Assembly (NCBI GenBank): GCA_904063045.1 | Contig: CAJFCJ010000006.1 | Span: 2,222,946 to 2,286,945 of the forward strand | Reading direction: 5' to 3' | Length of the DNA: 64,000 nt | Source: Dimorphilus gyrociliatus | Lineage: Eukaryota > Annelida > Polychaeta > Dinophilidae | Shown: in pieces, positions 11,694 through 26,552 of the stretch | How the letters are laid out: the number at the start of each line of letters is the position of its first letter | Numbering within the stretch: position 1 is the stretch's first letter | Made by a program: the position numbers and the translations under genes | Notes under the pieces: generated by a model | The model's input: only the letters and a program-made list of their open reading frames with translations | The model's database searches: none | Told to the model about the DNA's origin: nothing

Positions 11694-12735
11694 CTATGCA
11701 TTTGGGTTGTTTTGAAAACCTGGTGTAGAAACAAGTCTTTTGACATCTTGCTTGTCGATATTGACATGTCTATAATAGAATATCAATTATTACTAAAGTA
11801 TCTCATTCTAAATAGAAAATACTTACGGTTTCAACTGATCAGCGTAAGCTTTAATTTCATCTTGTAAATGCTCAGTACCCGCTGGTGCTGTACAGCTAAA
11901 TTCTATCAGATTCGACTCTGTTAAGGGTTCGATCTTTTCAGTTTGACCTTTTACGAGTACCTATAAAAATTAAAGAAATATCTTTTAAGAAATATGATAG
12001 ACTGTATCGCTAAAGCAAACCCTATGAATTTTAGAAACGCTTATTTTTGTCCTTCCTCTCCTAAATACATATCCTTTGGAGACGAATTCATATTCAAAAC
12101 TGAAATGAAATTATTTTATTTAGACAAGTACAGAACATATACTGAAGATATCTTCATCTAACCTGAAACCCAATGATTTCAAGTATTGTAGTATTTGATC
12201 CTCATTTACGGCTATATCCAAGCAGGTTCTTACCATGGTTGGTTTACTTCTGTCGCTATCCGGATCATTTGTGTACCTCATTTGACTATAACAGTTTAAA
12301 TCATCGTGTTACAAGGGTTTAAGAAATTTTTTAACAAGAATTCTACCATGGATTACGAACAGCTCCAGAAGGAACCGGCAGAAGAGATTTACGGATAGAT
12401 ACATTAACGTCGGGTGCGTTCAATGCTTGTCCCTCTAAATAATAATCGAATATATTAATAATTCGCATGCTTTCATCTAATTTTTGTTGTATACTTAATA
12501 CAAAGACTTGTTCGTGGTCGAGAAATTTACTCTGATCTCCATCGCAAGATCCTTGAAGTCTATATAGCAGTGTTTCTCTATTGCTATCCAATATACTTCC
12601 CTATATGATTTGGAGAAATTTAATCAGGCACCCAAAAACGCTATCAATACTTACATGTAAATAGTATTCTTGAGTTGGAACAACTCCCTTTACCATGGCT
12701 TCTGCGTTGCTTTTATGACTTATGAATTGCTCCAT
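11694..12735 (-). CDS. MED18: Mediator complex subunit 18
   Basis: Head-module subunit of Mediator, which bridges activators and RNA polymerase II. Exons in transcript order: 12735-12655, 12600-12347, 12285-12163, 12099-12021, 11960-11827, 11769-11694, giving 248 aa (human 208). Family blocks are EYYLHGSILDSNRETLLYRL, FLDHEQVFVL, EFVSKGYVFRRGRTKISVSK and LVKGQTEKIEPLTESNLIEF, and the end block DQLKP..NIDKQDVKRLV. An insert after the first strand pair accounts for the extra length. Where the family has PWHLRY this protein reads PCQMRY. The minus-strand AATAAA (TTTATT at 11652-11657) lies directly behind the CCDC103 stop, so the two transcripts' ends interlock. Confidence 0.92.
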
Positions 12736-13490
12736 TTTAAAAGGTATTCTTATTATCGCTCAGAATATTAAATAATAGTCAATTGTCAGCTTTGCCTTCT
12801 GTAAAATTATCTTCACACTTCTTCAGACTTTTAATGAATATTTTTCACTTGACTTATTTTATATAGTTAAACTCTAATGGAGATAATATTATGAAAATAC
12901 GGTAAATTTGTATATTCCGGCGGTTTATTCTACAATACAATTAGGAAAATTCGAATAGTTCGAAATGTCAGAAAATTCTTTAACTCTTGACTATTAAACT
13001 GGAAAAAGCCGTCATTTAATTCTCACAAAGACAATAAATTAAACATTAAATTAACAATTAAATTTCCATTTAGTGAAAGCCAAAATTTGATTTCTGCAAA
13101 AAAATAAGAAACTTTCATACTTTAATAAAAAAATTGAAAAGTTAATTAAATTTAATTAGAATTTTAAGAATATTGAGTTTATAAAATAATATATATTTTA
13201 GTTGCTCTATAAAAGCAAATACTGATTACGATATAAGAACCTTTTTCAATCAGTTTAATGGTGTAAACATGTAAACGGTACTAAAGATTAAAAATATTTG
13301 AAACATACAAAAATCAATAAATAAATTAGATAAAAGTATAAAAGTATATTTTTTAAAATTATTATTCTTTTTTTAAAATGATATTTTAATAATGTAAAAA
13401 GTAGAGCAAAAGATATTTTATTATTTCAATAAATCTGCTCAGACGCGTCCTTGGATTCTTCCTTCATTATCACCCAGGGAACGCGCAAAT
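12736..13490. promoter_or_regulatory. Divergent intergenic region MED18 / EFCAB7
   Basis: 755 AT-rich bases between head-to-head genes, with many A/T homopolymer runs at 13050-13420. The EFCAB7-proximal end (13438-13490) is GC-richer and probably the core promoter or 5'UTR. No coding or RNA gene is seen. Confidence 0.45.
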
Positions 13491-16400
13491 ATGTCATCTC
13501 GTCGGTCTAGACCGGCTCCAGCGCCAAGAAAACCATACTCTGATGATCAAAATCACATATATGAATGTAAAGCGGCTTACTTAGTGATTACTGATGACAT
13601 TGATGATAATTTACGTTCTAGAAAAGAGTTAATTCAAGGTAAGAGCAGGTTAATTGATTATTACAATGTTTTGAATTTTTGGTATGCTATCTGGCAGCTT
13701 TGCAACAGAGTGGCAGGAATTTAACTCGTAGAGCATTGGATAAATACTGGAAACATGATACAAGTATGTTGCCATGTTAACGTTATAACAATATCCATAA
13801 AAATAATTTTTAATAGTAGGTTTGATTTGTAAATAATGAGTATTTAAAAATGATATTTTTATCGTGTTATGTTGGGGAACAACTATCTGTAGATTATCAT
13901 TTTAATATTAAAAATCTTATGTTTTTGTATGGTTACTACTAATAATCTTTGTATTTCTTAATATATTACTATTAATAATCTGATGACGATATTTCATTGA
14001 TCGCAGGCTCAATTTCTTTTGAAGAGTTCTGTAAAATTTGTAAGAATGAAAAGCAAACTAAAGAAGATGATCTTATTAAAGCTTTTAAAAAGATTGATAT
14101 AAATGGCGATGGTTTTATTACAAATGATGAATTGTATCGTGTAATGACAACTGTTGGTATTATTTTTTATAGTTTAATAGTACTTTAATTGATTATTTAT
14201 GAATAGAGAGGAGAAAGAATGACTAGGGATGAAGTTCAAGAAATTATTGATGACGTTGACACTAATAGAGATGGAAAATTAAATTATGAAGAAGTTTGTA
14301 AAGTCTTTTTTATTTTCTAAAACACAAAAATTTAAGATGCAAACAAAAATTTCTTTATTATTCTTTTTTTTTAAAAAAACAAAAAAAGTATTATAAAACG
14401 TTTTCCCTTTATAGATAAAGAGAGTAAGTACAGTATTTACTTGCATGTATAGTTTATCTTTCTTAAAATGGGACAGTTATATTATTAATGGATGATGAGT
14501 CACTAGTCTTTATATTTAGTAGTTTTCTGAATTGTTTTCAGATGTTTCTTTAATATCAAATGTTATATTTTCGTTCTTTGTTTCTTTTTAAACAGTTTTC
14601 GCATATGATTTTGAAAACTCAACAAGAATCGATTGAATTTGCTAAAGCTCGATTAAACAAGAAGGAAAAACGATCAAAATCATCATTATCTTATTCTTCG
14701 AAAAGAGGTTTTTCTTTTTATTTCTTTTTTACTTACGGTTAATTAATTAATTAATTAATTTCTCAACTTTTTCAAATCTTTTTTTTTAAAAAAAAAGCGC
14801 TTGTATACCAAAATATTCTTGTTCATCTTCCTATTCTATAAATAGAACAGAATGCATTTTTTTCCCCATTTTTCAACGGATGATGTTTTTTATGCATGAA
14901 AAAAAAAACCACAAAAAAAAGCAACAAAATGCATGATATTTTGCATGAACAGACAAAGAAGATAATGACAAGGATTTATACTTATCAGCAGATGAGACAA
15001 AATCTGATGATTCTATGAGTATGTTAATTATAAACATGAATGTCGTTGCAGTGAGAAATCATAATGAATTTTTTTACTGTTTAAACGGTATAGAAAGTAA
15101 ATCTATTAATCTTTTACAGGATTAATAGATTTCTTTATTTTCTTTATGATTTTTATTTTCCCCTTTTTCAATGTAAAGTATTTATTATTTCTTGTATACT
15201 TATATAACTTTGGTATGCAGTAAAATTGCTCGTAACATTCATGATTTATCATTTAAAAGTATCAAAACAAACAATAAGAATCACAAAGTTTGCATTTTGA
15301 ACTAACATTTCCAAAGAGCAAAGATCGCTTTAATTAGCATGCTTAATCTTTTTAATACTGTTTTACACGCACACACACACAACTTTTCTTCTTCTTCTTC
15401 TTTTATTTAAACAAGAAATGAGCTTACCTATTATTATTATTACAGTTTTTCATTGCAGTTTTCTTTTAAAGCTATAGGCAATCAGTGAAAGCAAAAATTT
15501 TTGCTAGACACCATTGTTTTTTTTTTTTATAAAAGAAGAGCTAAATGAGGATATATTTTATATATAAGAAATTTTTACAGGAGTATCTAGTGACAATGAA
15601 AAGCGTCCAGCCAGAAAATTCCAGAGTAGAAACAGCGCAGCAGCCGCTAATGATAGTACGCTTAGTTTTTTTTTATCCTAATAATATATGATAAGAAAGG
15701 AGATTTGTAATTAGGTAGTGATCTTGATGTCGATGATGACGATGACGATGATGATGAAGACGATGATGGTGATGATATCGTTATCGCCGGTTCATCAAGT
15801 AAATCAACAAGACACCGATCAGACAGACGTGAAAGCTCAGGTATATTAAAGTCAATTAGCTTTAGATAATCCCTGTATAATAATGATACTAAAATCATCA
15901 ATCATTTAAAATCATACATATATCAACTCTTCAGAAAGTAGTATTTTTACTTTTATAATTGTCATCAAATTACTTTTTGTTTCAATTCTTTTTAAAAAAA
16001 CAATCAAAATTCTTTGTTTACTTCATTCAAATTTACCTTTTTCTGTTGCTGTTACTGTTTCTATGTATTTATTTAAAGAGTAAAGAAGTAAACTATCTTA
16101 AATAGTTCATATATACTAATATATAGTAAATACGTATTTTTTAATAATACCGAAACTAACTCTGCAGGTGATAGAAAGGATTATGGAGTGGTGAAATTTT
16201 CGTCGTCGTTGAAAACTCCAACTTTAAGCAAACCAAAAGGCTCTCAAGAATTGGAGAGAAGGGTACAATTCTTTTAAATATACTAATATATGTATTAGCT
16301 TCTATTTCTCTTTTTGTAGGGTTGGTACGGTTGTAATAGAAAAGGTCTTTTCTTTGCTGAAACTAATGATGTTACAACGAATCATACTTATACGTTTAAA

Positions 16401-17752
16401 ACAAGGGAAACAACAAAAGTGTTCATAGCTTTAAAGTCATCCCTTAATTGGAAAGATATTATTGATACCATGCTATTTATTTTTGACGATAGAAATCACA
16501 TAGTGGCCTGTTCTGACGAACATGACGAACTTGGCGTTAGTATTATTATAATTTATAGACAACAAAGAATATTATACATCCTACTTTTCTTAAATATAGA
16601 GAATTATTCTGTCAGCATCCCTAAAGCCAGGAGTGTATACAGTTGTTCCGCATACTTTTGGTTACAAATTTTCAAAAGCTGAGAGGAAACAAACAAGAAG
16701 ATCAAGTAGACAAGTTGATCTTGTTAAATTAGAACGAAATGCTTATAGAATTACTGATGAATTTAAGTAAGCTATCATCATTTACAGTAATTAAATTTAT
16801 TTATATAATAATTATCTTTACAATAATATTAGAACTGCGCTAAGCAAGATATTCGAAATGAATGATTTGGATAGCAATGGAAAAATGAGTAAAGATGAAT
16901 TTTTTGTGTATAATATACGCACTTCCGGTGATATATGTAGAGAGGAGGAATGGAAGGTTGTAGAGGGTAAGAATTATAGATGAAATTGAAATATTTCTTC
17001 TAAAAAGTATATTACTTTTATCAGATAATGTAACAATGGAAGAGAATGAAATAACAAGAAAAGGTTTCTTTGAATTAAATCAAATGGAAGCAGATGAATG
17101 TGAAGGAGATACCGATGATCTCTGGGTAACATTAAATTCTATGGGCTTTAATAAACAATTGGAATTAACTAAGGTAAATACTAAACAAGCATACATTCAT
17201 CCAAGAAAAAGAAAAATGACAATTTAAAAATTACCTAGGCTCATCCATTTGTTCTTCATGTGTATCAAGATAACAATAAACCAACTCTAACAATAAATCA
17301 TTTCGAAGATAAAAAGAGTGTAAATGTTGGAATGGACCCTGTGATTTTTGATAAGGCCCTGAGCAGCTACATTAGAAGCAAAGGTCAAAGGAAGTCTTTG
17401 GATGATATCACAATCTATGTCATGGAGAAGGAATTTAATGTTCTTGTTGTAGCAATTAATGAGGTGACTTACTTTACTTTTGATAAAAAAAGAGTTAACT
17501 CTAACTACGTGTTAATTAAATAGGGAAGAAAGAAAAAGTTAAACCTTGACTTTAACAAAAGTCTCAATTTGGCAGCAATAGAAGAAGACTTAAACTTTTC
17601 ATTAGAATTATCAAACGGAGAACAGAAGGTAAAGAAATATTTTAATTACTAATTATATTCATACAAACCATATTCTTAAAAAAAAACAGATTATCGACCT
17701 GTTTGTCGAAAATGAAAGGAGAAAATGGGAATTTCATCTATCGGCGGAATAG
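13491..17752 (+). CDS. EFCAB7: EF-hand calcium-binding domain protein 7
   Basis: In vertebrates EFCAB7 works with IQCE to tether the EVC-EVC2 complex at the base of the cilium and promote Hedgehog signalling. Sixteen exons: 13491-13638, 13698-13763, 14007-14156, 14211-14302, 14596-14707, 14953-15018, 15581-15655, 15715-15840, 16168-16262, 16320-16535, 16600-16766, 16833-16966, 17025-17173, 17239-17463, 17524-17628, 17690-17752, giving 662 aa (human 629). EF-hand loops are DINGDGFITNDE, DTNRDGKLNYEE and DLDSNGKMSKDE. The strongest family blocks are RTSGD..REEEW and NEITRKGFFELNQMEA, and DLWVTLNSMGFNKQLELT. The exon at 15715 encodes a long Asp/Glu run between the second and third EF-hands. The donor at 14303 (GTCTTT) is weak and chosen on phase, so that boundary is uncertain. 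Confidence 0.9.
15099..15132. repeat. Perfect 13-bp inverted repeat in EFCAB7 intron
   Basis: AAATCTATTAATC (15099-15111) and GATTAATAGATTT (15120-15132) are exact reverse complements with an 8-base loop. Four further pairs (AAAG/CTTT) follow after a one-base bulge. It lies inside the 562-base intron 15019-15580, which also holds CA and CTT microsatellites (15367-15410). Confidence 0.7.
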
Positions 17753-18125
17753 AATTGCAGAGAATTTATAACTTCTTTCCTTCCAATATAATATTATTCA
17801 TTATTCTATATTAATTAATTTCATAATCAATAACTTAGATTTTTAAAATGAAGTCATAATTTAATTTAGCTTCGATTAGTCTTTTTATTTTTATGCAGTT
17901 AATTTCTGTGTCTTATATATGTATAAGTATTTGGTTGAATGAAGAATAATAAGTAAGTAATACAGATCAGTCACCGTATTCCTAAAACCTTATTTATTAA
18001 AAATCATATTTAAATCCATTCATTTAGTAATCTTGCTTATCCTGGTCGATCTCCTAACCGATTTTTCACTGTTTGAAATACAAATGTCAACTAAAAGAAA
18101 AACTCTTCATTTTTTATTTATTATT
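17753..18125. other. Convergent 3' region EFCAB7 / DLGAP5
   Basis: 373 AT-rich bases between two stop codons. A TTTATT at about 18114-18119 gives a minus-strand poly(A) signal just behind the DLGAP5 stop. No gene is seen. Confidence 0.5.
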
Positions 18126-20725
18126 TTACCTTGAAGGTGAAAATGACATTAAATCTCCTGCAATAGCAGATTTCGTTTTGTCATTCATCATTGGAGTAAA
18201 CATATAGGATTCCTGAAAGTACAAAATGCAATAAAAAAGAATGTCGCTTTTAAAATGGTATCTTACATTCGCGTCAGTTGTTTTGTTGGATATAGCAAGT
18301 TTAGAAAAATGCGTTGATGGAGAAGGCATAGAATCTAAATTTTTAAATGATATATATTAATATATAAAAATATACATATTTATTTAAATACCGAAATTTA
18401 TAAGTGCGTTGGATGATGGTCTAAGGAATTCCTCTCCAATTGCTATTTTCTGGTTTTCTTGCTTTTCCTTTAGTTTCTTTTTTTTAAATTCAGCGAATTT
18501 AGAAGTGATTTTGGTGATGTCGACGGTTTTCTTTGAAACTTTTTCATTTTCTGATGCTTTCTTTTGGACAATTTTACGTCTTCGTGTCTCTTTGCTCTTC
18601 CAACCGTTTTCTCTCTTCTCTTCTAAACTTTTGAATTTTTTATCAACATCTTCAACTTGAAAGTAAACCATTTCCCAGAATCCTTCTAAATCCTGACAAG
18701 TAGTTTCTTTTTCACCGGTTTTAAATTCGCATGCATCAATTAAACCATTAAATTGCTTGAATCGTTGATTCATCAACAATTCCGCTTGACCAACAGTTGT
18801 TCGTATATCACCGGCAACTTCTTCATTTACGGTATTCTCGTTCAAGTACTTTTTCCACATAGCGCAAAACTCTGTTAATCTTTCGGTTTCTTCGACTAAG
18901 GTTTTTCGGAAATATTTTACATCTTTCTCGTTTTTATTTTCTTTATCATCGGTAAAATCCTGTGATTTTTCATCTAAACTAAATCTAGGCGGGGATTCCT
19001 CTTCCTCTTCATCATCATCTTCTTCGTCTTTAGTATTGTTGGAAATCAAAATGGTTGGCAATGACTCTACAATTAGAATATGTCGAAATTTTTAACACTT
19101 TTTGAAAAGAATTTTAACTCACTATTGCAGGATTTAGCCGCTCCTCTTCTAACAATTTCAATCATTGGGCTTTCAGATAAGATTTTAACTCTATAATTTT
19201 ATCAACAATCAACATTTTGTAAACAGTTCAATCTGTTTTCAACTTACGCTTCTTCGGCATTTCTAATGTTTTTTAGTCTGCGACTATCCGTCAAACTATA
19301 GCTTCTCTTCTTCTTGGCTGGTTTTATTTTACTACCTGTTGACCTCGTCTTGCGTTCCATACGAATATTTGGAGTTTTAACTATAATTGAGATATTCTGT
19401 ATTTAATATATCATCAATATCCATATATGCACTCAACTGTTATCAAAATTCTCTTCATTCGATTGATTTTTAGGAGTCCCTTCAGATAATTTACTCTTTC
19501 TGCTAGATTTTGGTGTCTTAAGTTTTTTTTCTAAAATGATTATTAAATATTACCACTTACAAAATTTTCTATTTTGTATCATTTTAATACTGACCTTTTT
19601 CAATTTCTGAATTTTTTTTGTCGTTTTTAAAGGATGAAATTCGACTTCTATTGTTTACAGATCGTGGTGTTCTTGCTGTTTAATTTCGTTCATTATAATA
19701 ATTTAAAAATAAAGTATGACGAAGATAGAAGGATATTTAAAGATTAAATTAATCTATGGGCATTATTTGTTATTAAAAAATTCGATAACAATTTTAGATA
19801 ATAAAATGAAAATAGTTAATTACCGCTTTCTTTCTTTTTCTTTTTAGATAACGCTTTTGGTACTTGTACTTGATCGGTTTCCATTGATTCCATAGATATG
19901 TTGTTTTCATCTGTAAAACTTTTGCATTCAAAAGAATGCTGTCCGGAATGTTGTTCTCCCCTCTGAATAATAAACTTTCTAACCGGTGTTTTCTTTTTGG
20001 GTTCTACTATTTTCTTTGTCAACTTAGCAGTTTTAGAGGGGATTTCACTTATCATCAGTTCCCTTTGTCTAAGGCTATTAGCAGTTGATCTTGTAAGCCT
20101 CTTAACGGGTTCTTCTCTAGCCTTCACTGGTAGTCTTTGTGTTTTAGCAGTTCCTTGCACTTTCATCGAAGTAGACCTTGCAACTTTTTTATTGGGCTTT
20201 TGATTAACCGGAGCGGCAATTTTTGTTTGGCGTGTCACAGGTCCCGACGGTTCTTTGATTTTCTAAGAAGGTCAACACTTACACCTTGCATTAACCTTTC
20301 TATGTTATTTAATATACCTTGACTTTCAATTCTGGAAGCTGAGCCTTGGTAACTTTGAAGATACTTTTCTTTTCCTTTTGCTTTTTTTCCTCAGCCTTTG
20401 CTTTTTCTCTCTTTTCTCTCCATTCTTTTAACTTTTCCAATCTGGACTGCTGTCTTGTATTGGAAGCCGGTTTGGCTAAGGTTCAACATTAAAAAAGCAG
20501 ATTAACTATATATGATCGATAAATATCAAAATTTATTGTATACTTACCAACGGTTTTTTCATCTTCTTCGCATTCGTCCAACAAACCAGTAATGTTTCTA
20601 TACCGATTGAACTTTTCAGTCCGCTTTTCTTTTCGTCCCTCAGACTTTTGAGTCGTAGCGCGTGTTTCCAATTTTCTTTCGTTACGAGATTTGTACATGC
20701 GTAATCTATATGATCCGTTCTCCAT
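18126..20725 (-). CDS. DLGAP5: DLGAP5/HURP-like spindle protein (GKAP domain)
   Basis: HURP binds kinetochore-fibre microtubules downstream of Ran and importin beta. Exons in transcript order: 20725-20548, 20475-20318, 20262-19824, 19675-19595, 19530-19438, 19380-19248, 19190-19123, 19066-18392, 18334-18267, 18212-18126, giving 659 aa (human 846). The N-terminal 200 residues are basic and helical (REKREKAKAEEKKQKEKKS, then IFKV as in human GIFKVGRY). The GKAP/SAPAP domain (about residues 420-540) reads YFRKTLVEETERLTEFCAMW, then GQAELLMNQRFKQFNGLIDA, then KETTCQDLEGFWEMVYFQVED. The C-terminus AGDLMSFSP matches the human GGNLITFSP tail. The middle exons are short, repetitive Lys/Ser/Thr-Pro segments and are the least certain. 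It is closest to DLGAP5 rather than synaptic DLGAP1-4. Confidence 0.9.
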
Positions 20726-21058
20726 TTTGAAATTAAAATAATTATAAAAGATTCACCAACTATATTAAATCTCAAAAAGAAACGTAAAAACTAAAATTCA
20801 AACGGCAACTTCCGGCCGTTTCTTACTGCGCATGCATGACTGCGTCCATAAAAAGGTAAAACAGGAAACAACATTTTTGATACAGCGCCACATAACGGAT
20901 AGCAGTAAATTTCTTGCGAACTTTGTTGAAATCCGCTAGGAACGCCACAGTATTGTAGATTATATTCATAAGCCAAAGAATGATAAGTCTTTTTAGCAAA
21001 CAGTCTTAATTTGTTAACCCGTAATTTTTAGAATATTTTTCCATACACCACGTAAATA
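20726..21058. promoter_or_regulatory. Divergent promoter region DLGAP5 / USE1
   Basis: 333 bases between head-to-head genes, GC-richer than its surroundings near 20810-20960 (contains GCGCATGCATG and CAGCGCCAC). No coding support. Confidence 0.45.
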
Positions 21059-21748
21059 ATGCTAACCCGTTCAAAATTAGAAATAAATTTCCTTCGCTTA
21101 TTAAAAAAATGTGAAGAATTAGCTGAAGGAGATGATAAAGATTGGAGGTTTGAAAGCTATGTTACATCATTGCAAGACATGTTGTCAGAAATTAAAAAAT
21201 CTCCAAATAAGCCAATGGGTGATAAAATAAGGGAATATGGAAAATCGGTCGAATTCCTGCAGAATTTATTAGCAAGTCAACAATTAAGTACAGAAGAAAA
21301 ATGTGTTGCAGCAGAATTATTTGCTCCGGAATCGAAAAGCGCGTCTACTCTACGTCTTACCAAGAAAAGTCAATTTGAAAAGGATGCTCGAAAAGAGTTG
21401 ATGGGAGAAAGCCGAATTAGAAAACGCAATGTTGACGCAAAAATGCTTTTAAAAGAGCAAGAAGCCGAACAAGATAGTATTGTTGAAAAGATGAAAGGCC
21501 TAACTAGCGCTATGAAGCATCAAGCTAAAGCTGCTGGGGATATTATAGTAGCTGATAGAAAAAAAGTTGAAGACAGTTTAAATGTTGCTGATACCAATTA
21601 TGATAATTTAAAAGTTGAAAGTGACAGATTAGAAGAATACGTTGTTAGATCAGGTTGCAGTTGTGCTATGTGGTTAATGCTTATTTTTGTTGTGGCAACA
21701 TTTATAGGAACTGTCTTATTTATGAGATTATTTCCTAAGAAGAGGTAA
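21059..21748 (+). CDS. USE1: Vesicle transport protein USE1 (Q-SNARE)
   Basis: ER-resident SNARE that pairs with STX18, BNIP1 and SEC22B for Golgi-to-ER retrograde traffic. Intronless, 229 aa (human 259). The N-terminal helical region begins SKLEINFLRLLKKCEELA, as in the family. A SNARE-type helix follows (about residues 140-200: EQDSIVEKMKGLTSAMKHQA, then KVEDSLNVADTNYDNLK). A single tail anchor (MWLMLIFVVATFIGTVLFM) ends in a short basic RLFPKKR. The start is the ATG at 21059, directly downstream of the shared promoter. AATAAA is at 21829. Confidence 0.93.
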   Translation: MLTRSKLEINFLRLLKKCEELAEGDDKDWRFESYVTSLQDMLSEIKKSPNKPMGDKIREYGKSVEFLQNLLASQQLSTEEKCVAAELFAPESKSASTLRLTKKSQFEKDARKELMGESRIRKRNVDAKMLLKEQEAEQDSIVEKMKGLTSAMKHQAKAAGDIIVADRKKVEDSLNVADTNYDNLKVESDRLEEYVVRSGCSCAMWLMLIFVVATFIGTVLFMRLFPKKR

Positions 21749-22672
21749 CACAAGATATGATAAATATACTTTGAAAATATTATTTATTTTAAAAGATTCT
21801 ACCAATGATAATTTGAAAAAGTAAAGAAAATAAAAAATCTCTTAACTTTATTAATTTCTTTTATCATTTGTCTTTTTTTCAACTTTTTCCTCTCCTAAAT
21901 AGGCAATTAATTCACTGAAGTAGAAGAGAGATGAAGGTAGAAGCTGAAAATAGAAAACTCATTAAAAGCAAGTGCTTCACATTATTTGAGAAGCTGCTAC
22001 TTTTAAAAAGTTCTATAACCTGCACTATAACTATTTTGTAGGAATTATGAATGAAAATAGTAAATAAGATAAGAAGTAGGGTTAAGTACTCTGTTTTCTA
22101 TTAAACAAGAGACTTAACTCACATTTATCGAACCGAGTACATTTGTAGACGGATCTTATAAAATTTAGATTGTAGATGTATATACTGTATATATGTACAT
22201 ATAAATTATACTTATTACGTATGTTATTATATATAGATTACAGCCTATAAAAACTACACGTTGATAATCTAGATGTGAGATCCATGCCTAGTGTTTATAA
22301 CTGTGGCGCGAAAAGAATATATATATATATAAAGGTAAATTTTAAAATAAAAATATTTAAAATAATAGTTTAAGTATGCATAGTAATTGTTGAACTAACG
22401 CCATTTTTCAATTATTTCTACAGTATAATTCAATGCCGTTTCAGAATGAATTTTAAATTGTTCTTAAAAAATTATTATGTCAGCTTTCTAAAATGGTTGA
22501 AAATATTCTTTATAAAGTGCCGCCATTTTGATAACCATGCTCATGTTAGTATTCACAAAGTGTGCACAGAATACAACTTTATACCGCACCGTGCTTTCCT
22601 ACAGGCATGTTCTACTATTTCTTTAAATGTCTTTTAACAAACTTTATTTAAAACAGAATTTATTGACAAATA
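21749..22672. other. Intergenic region USE1 / IMPDH
   Basis: 924 bases. It contains the USE1 poly(A) signal and TA-rich low complexity near 22165-22330. Two candidate promoter elements for IMPDH are present: TGGCGCGAAAA at 22304-22314 (E2F type) and GCCGCCATTTT at 22519-22529 (YY1 type, reverse strand). No coding sequence is seen. Confidence 0.5.
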
Positions 22673-25153
<2,481 letters not shown>

Positions 25154-25953
25154 GTTACTTTCTTATGATTTTCGCTTATGTTCTATATTTGAATAAAGAG
25201 ATTCGTTTGTCTTTTACAAATTCGTTCCTAATCTTTCTTGTTTGACTTATATGCCCTTATAAAAGTTTTTATCATGAAAATATTAAATTACTGTATCGAT
25301 TTAAATAAAGTGTCTGTTATATTGTAAAACGCACAATGATGTAATACAGGAATATGGCATTAACAGAAACAACATTGTTCAAATAAGGTTGAATTACCTT
25401 TCAGATTTTTTTAAAAAATAAGTTTACTTTTTTGCTCGTCTACCATTTTTTTTTCACAAGTTAAGAATAATAGGAAAAGAAAGCTATACTGTGTCAGAAA
25501 ATTTGTCGTTTATCAATCAAATTCTTCTCTATTTAAAAGATAGTTCGATTGTTTTATTAGAGATCTTTATAGTATCAGAAAAATATGTAGCACAATTTAT
25601 GTAAACTATTAAAAAAAACATGACACATTTGTAAACAAATAAACAAATATCTCTTTACTAACTTTAGATATAGTCTTTTCATTTGTATGCAAAAAAAGAA
25701 CAGATTTGCAGTTTTGTCTCTAAAACTAAAAACACTAGAAGAAAATTTCACTTTTCATCAAAAATATATATATGTATATATATTATTTCATTTGATTACA
25801 AACAAAGATTAATAACAATACACTTACAAACATTGATATAGGAGGGAAGAAAGAATATTATGAAACTAAAAAGAGCTATACTATCTGATAAGTTGAAGAA
25901 TTTAATTTAGTACAAATGCATAAAACTATTAATATATATATTAATTATTAGAA

Positions 25954-25954
<1 letters not shown>

Positions 25955-25990
<36 letters not shown>
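25955..25990. repeat. (TA)n microsatellite
   Basis: Uninterrupted alternating T and A for about 36 bases, with further TA tracts just upstream (25931-25940). Confidence 0.9.
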
Positions 25991-25993
<3 letters not shown>

Positions 25994-26288
25994 CAGAAGG
26001 CGTAAACAAAAATTTACGTGTAAAAAGAAATTATGCGGAATGTTTAGTTTCCTTTTCGCTCTCTCCAACTAAATTTTGCTTATGTAGAATTCAATAAACT
26101 TTTGATTATCGAACAGCTAGAATATTTCAAGGAAAGGCGAAAGATTGATTAGCCAAACAAGCAGGTGAAGCATCAGTAAGAAGGAATTTATAGTCATTCA
26201 AGTCGCTAATAAAAGCGATCTATATCCATTGAAATATATTCATATATGTGTGACAAAGTATGGCAGTCATAATGATGACATATATACA

Positions 26289-26306
26289 GTATATATATAT
26301 ATATAG

Positions 26307-26338
<32 letters not shown>

Positions 26339-26340
26339 AT
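26289..26340. repeat. (TA)n microsatellite, interrupted
   Basis: TA dinucleotide runs broken by GATATATG and TGTATATG units. Confidence 0.85.
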
Positions 26341-26552
26341 GAATATACTTATCTAATATTATTTACCTTATAGGTAATTGAAAAAGAAGAGACATTGAAA
26401 CTATCAGACCTACAGGAAAGAAATCCAAAAACCAATTTTCGAAGAAAAGAATTACTAACTAAATTTAAATTGAGATCCATTTTGAAGCACTTCCGGATTA
26501 TCCTTCCTAGTCCTTGAAGGAGAAATGGTAAAAATATTTAAAGAAATTTTAA

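Larger units (their letters stand above)
25154..26552. other. Convergent intergenic region IMPDH / BTB gene
   Basis: 1.4 kb without coding sequence. It is AT-rich with two large TA microsatellites (25955-25990 and 26289-26340). Both neighbouring genes end here. Confidence 0.6.
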
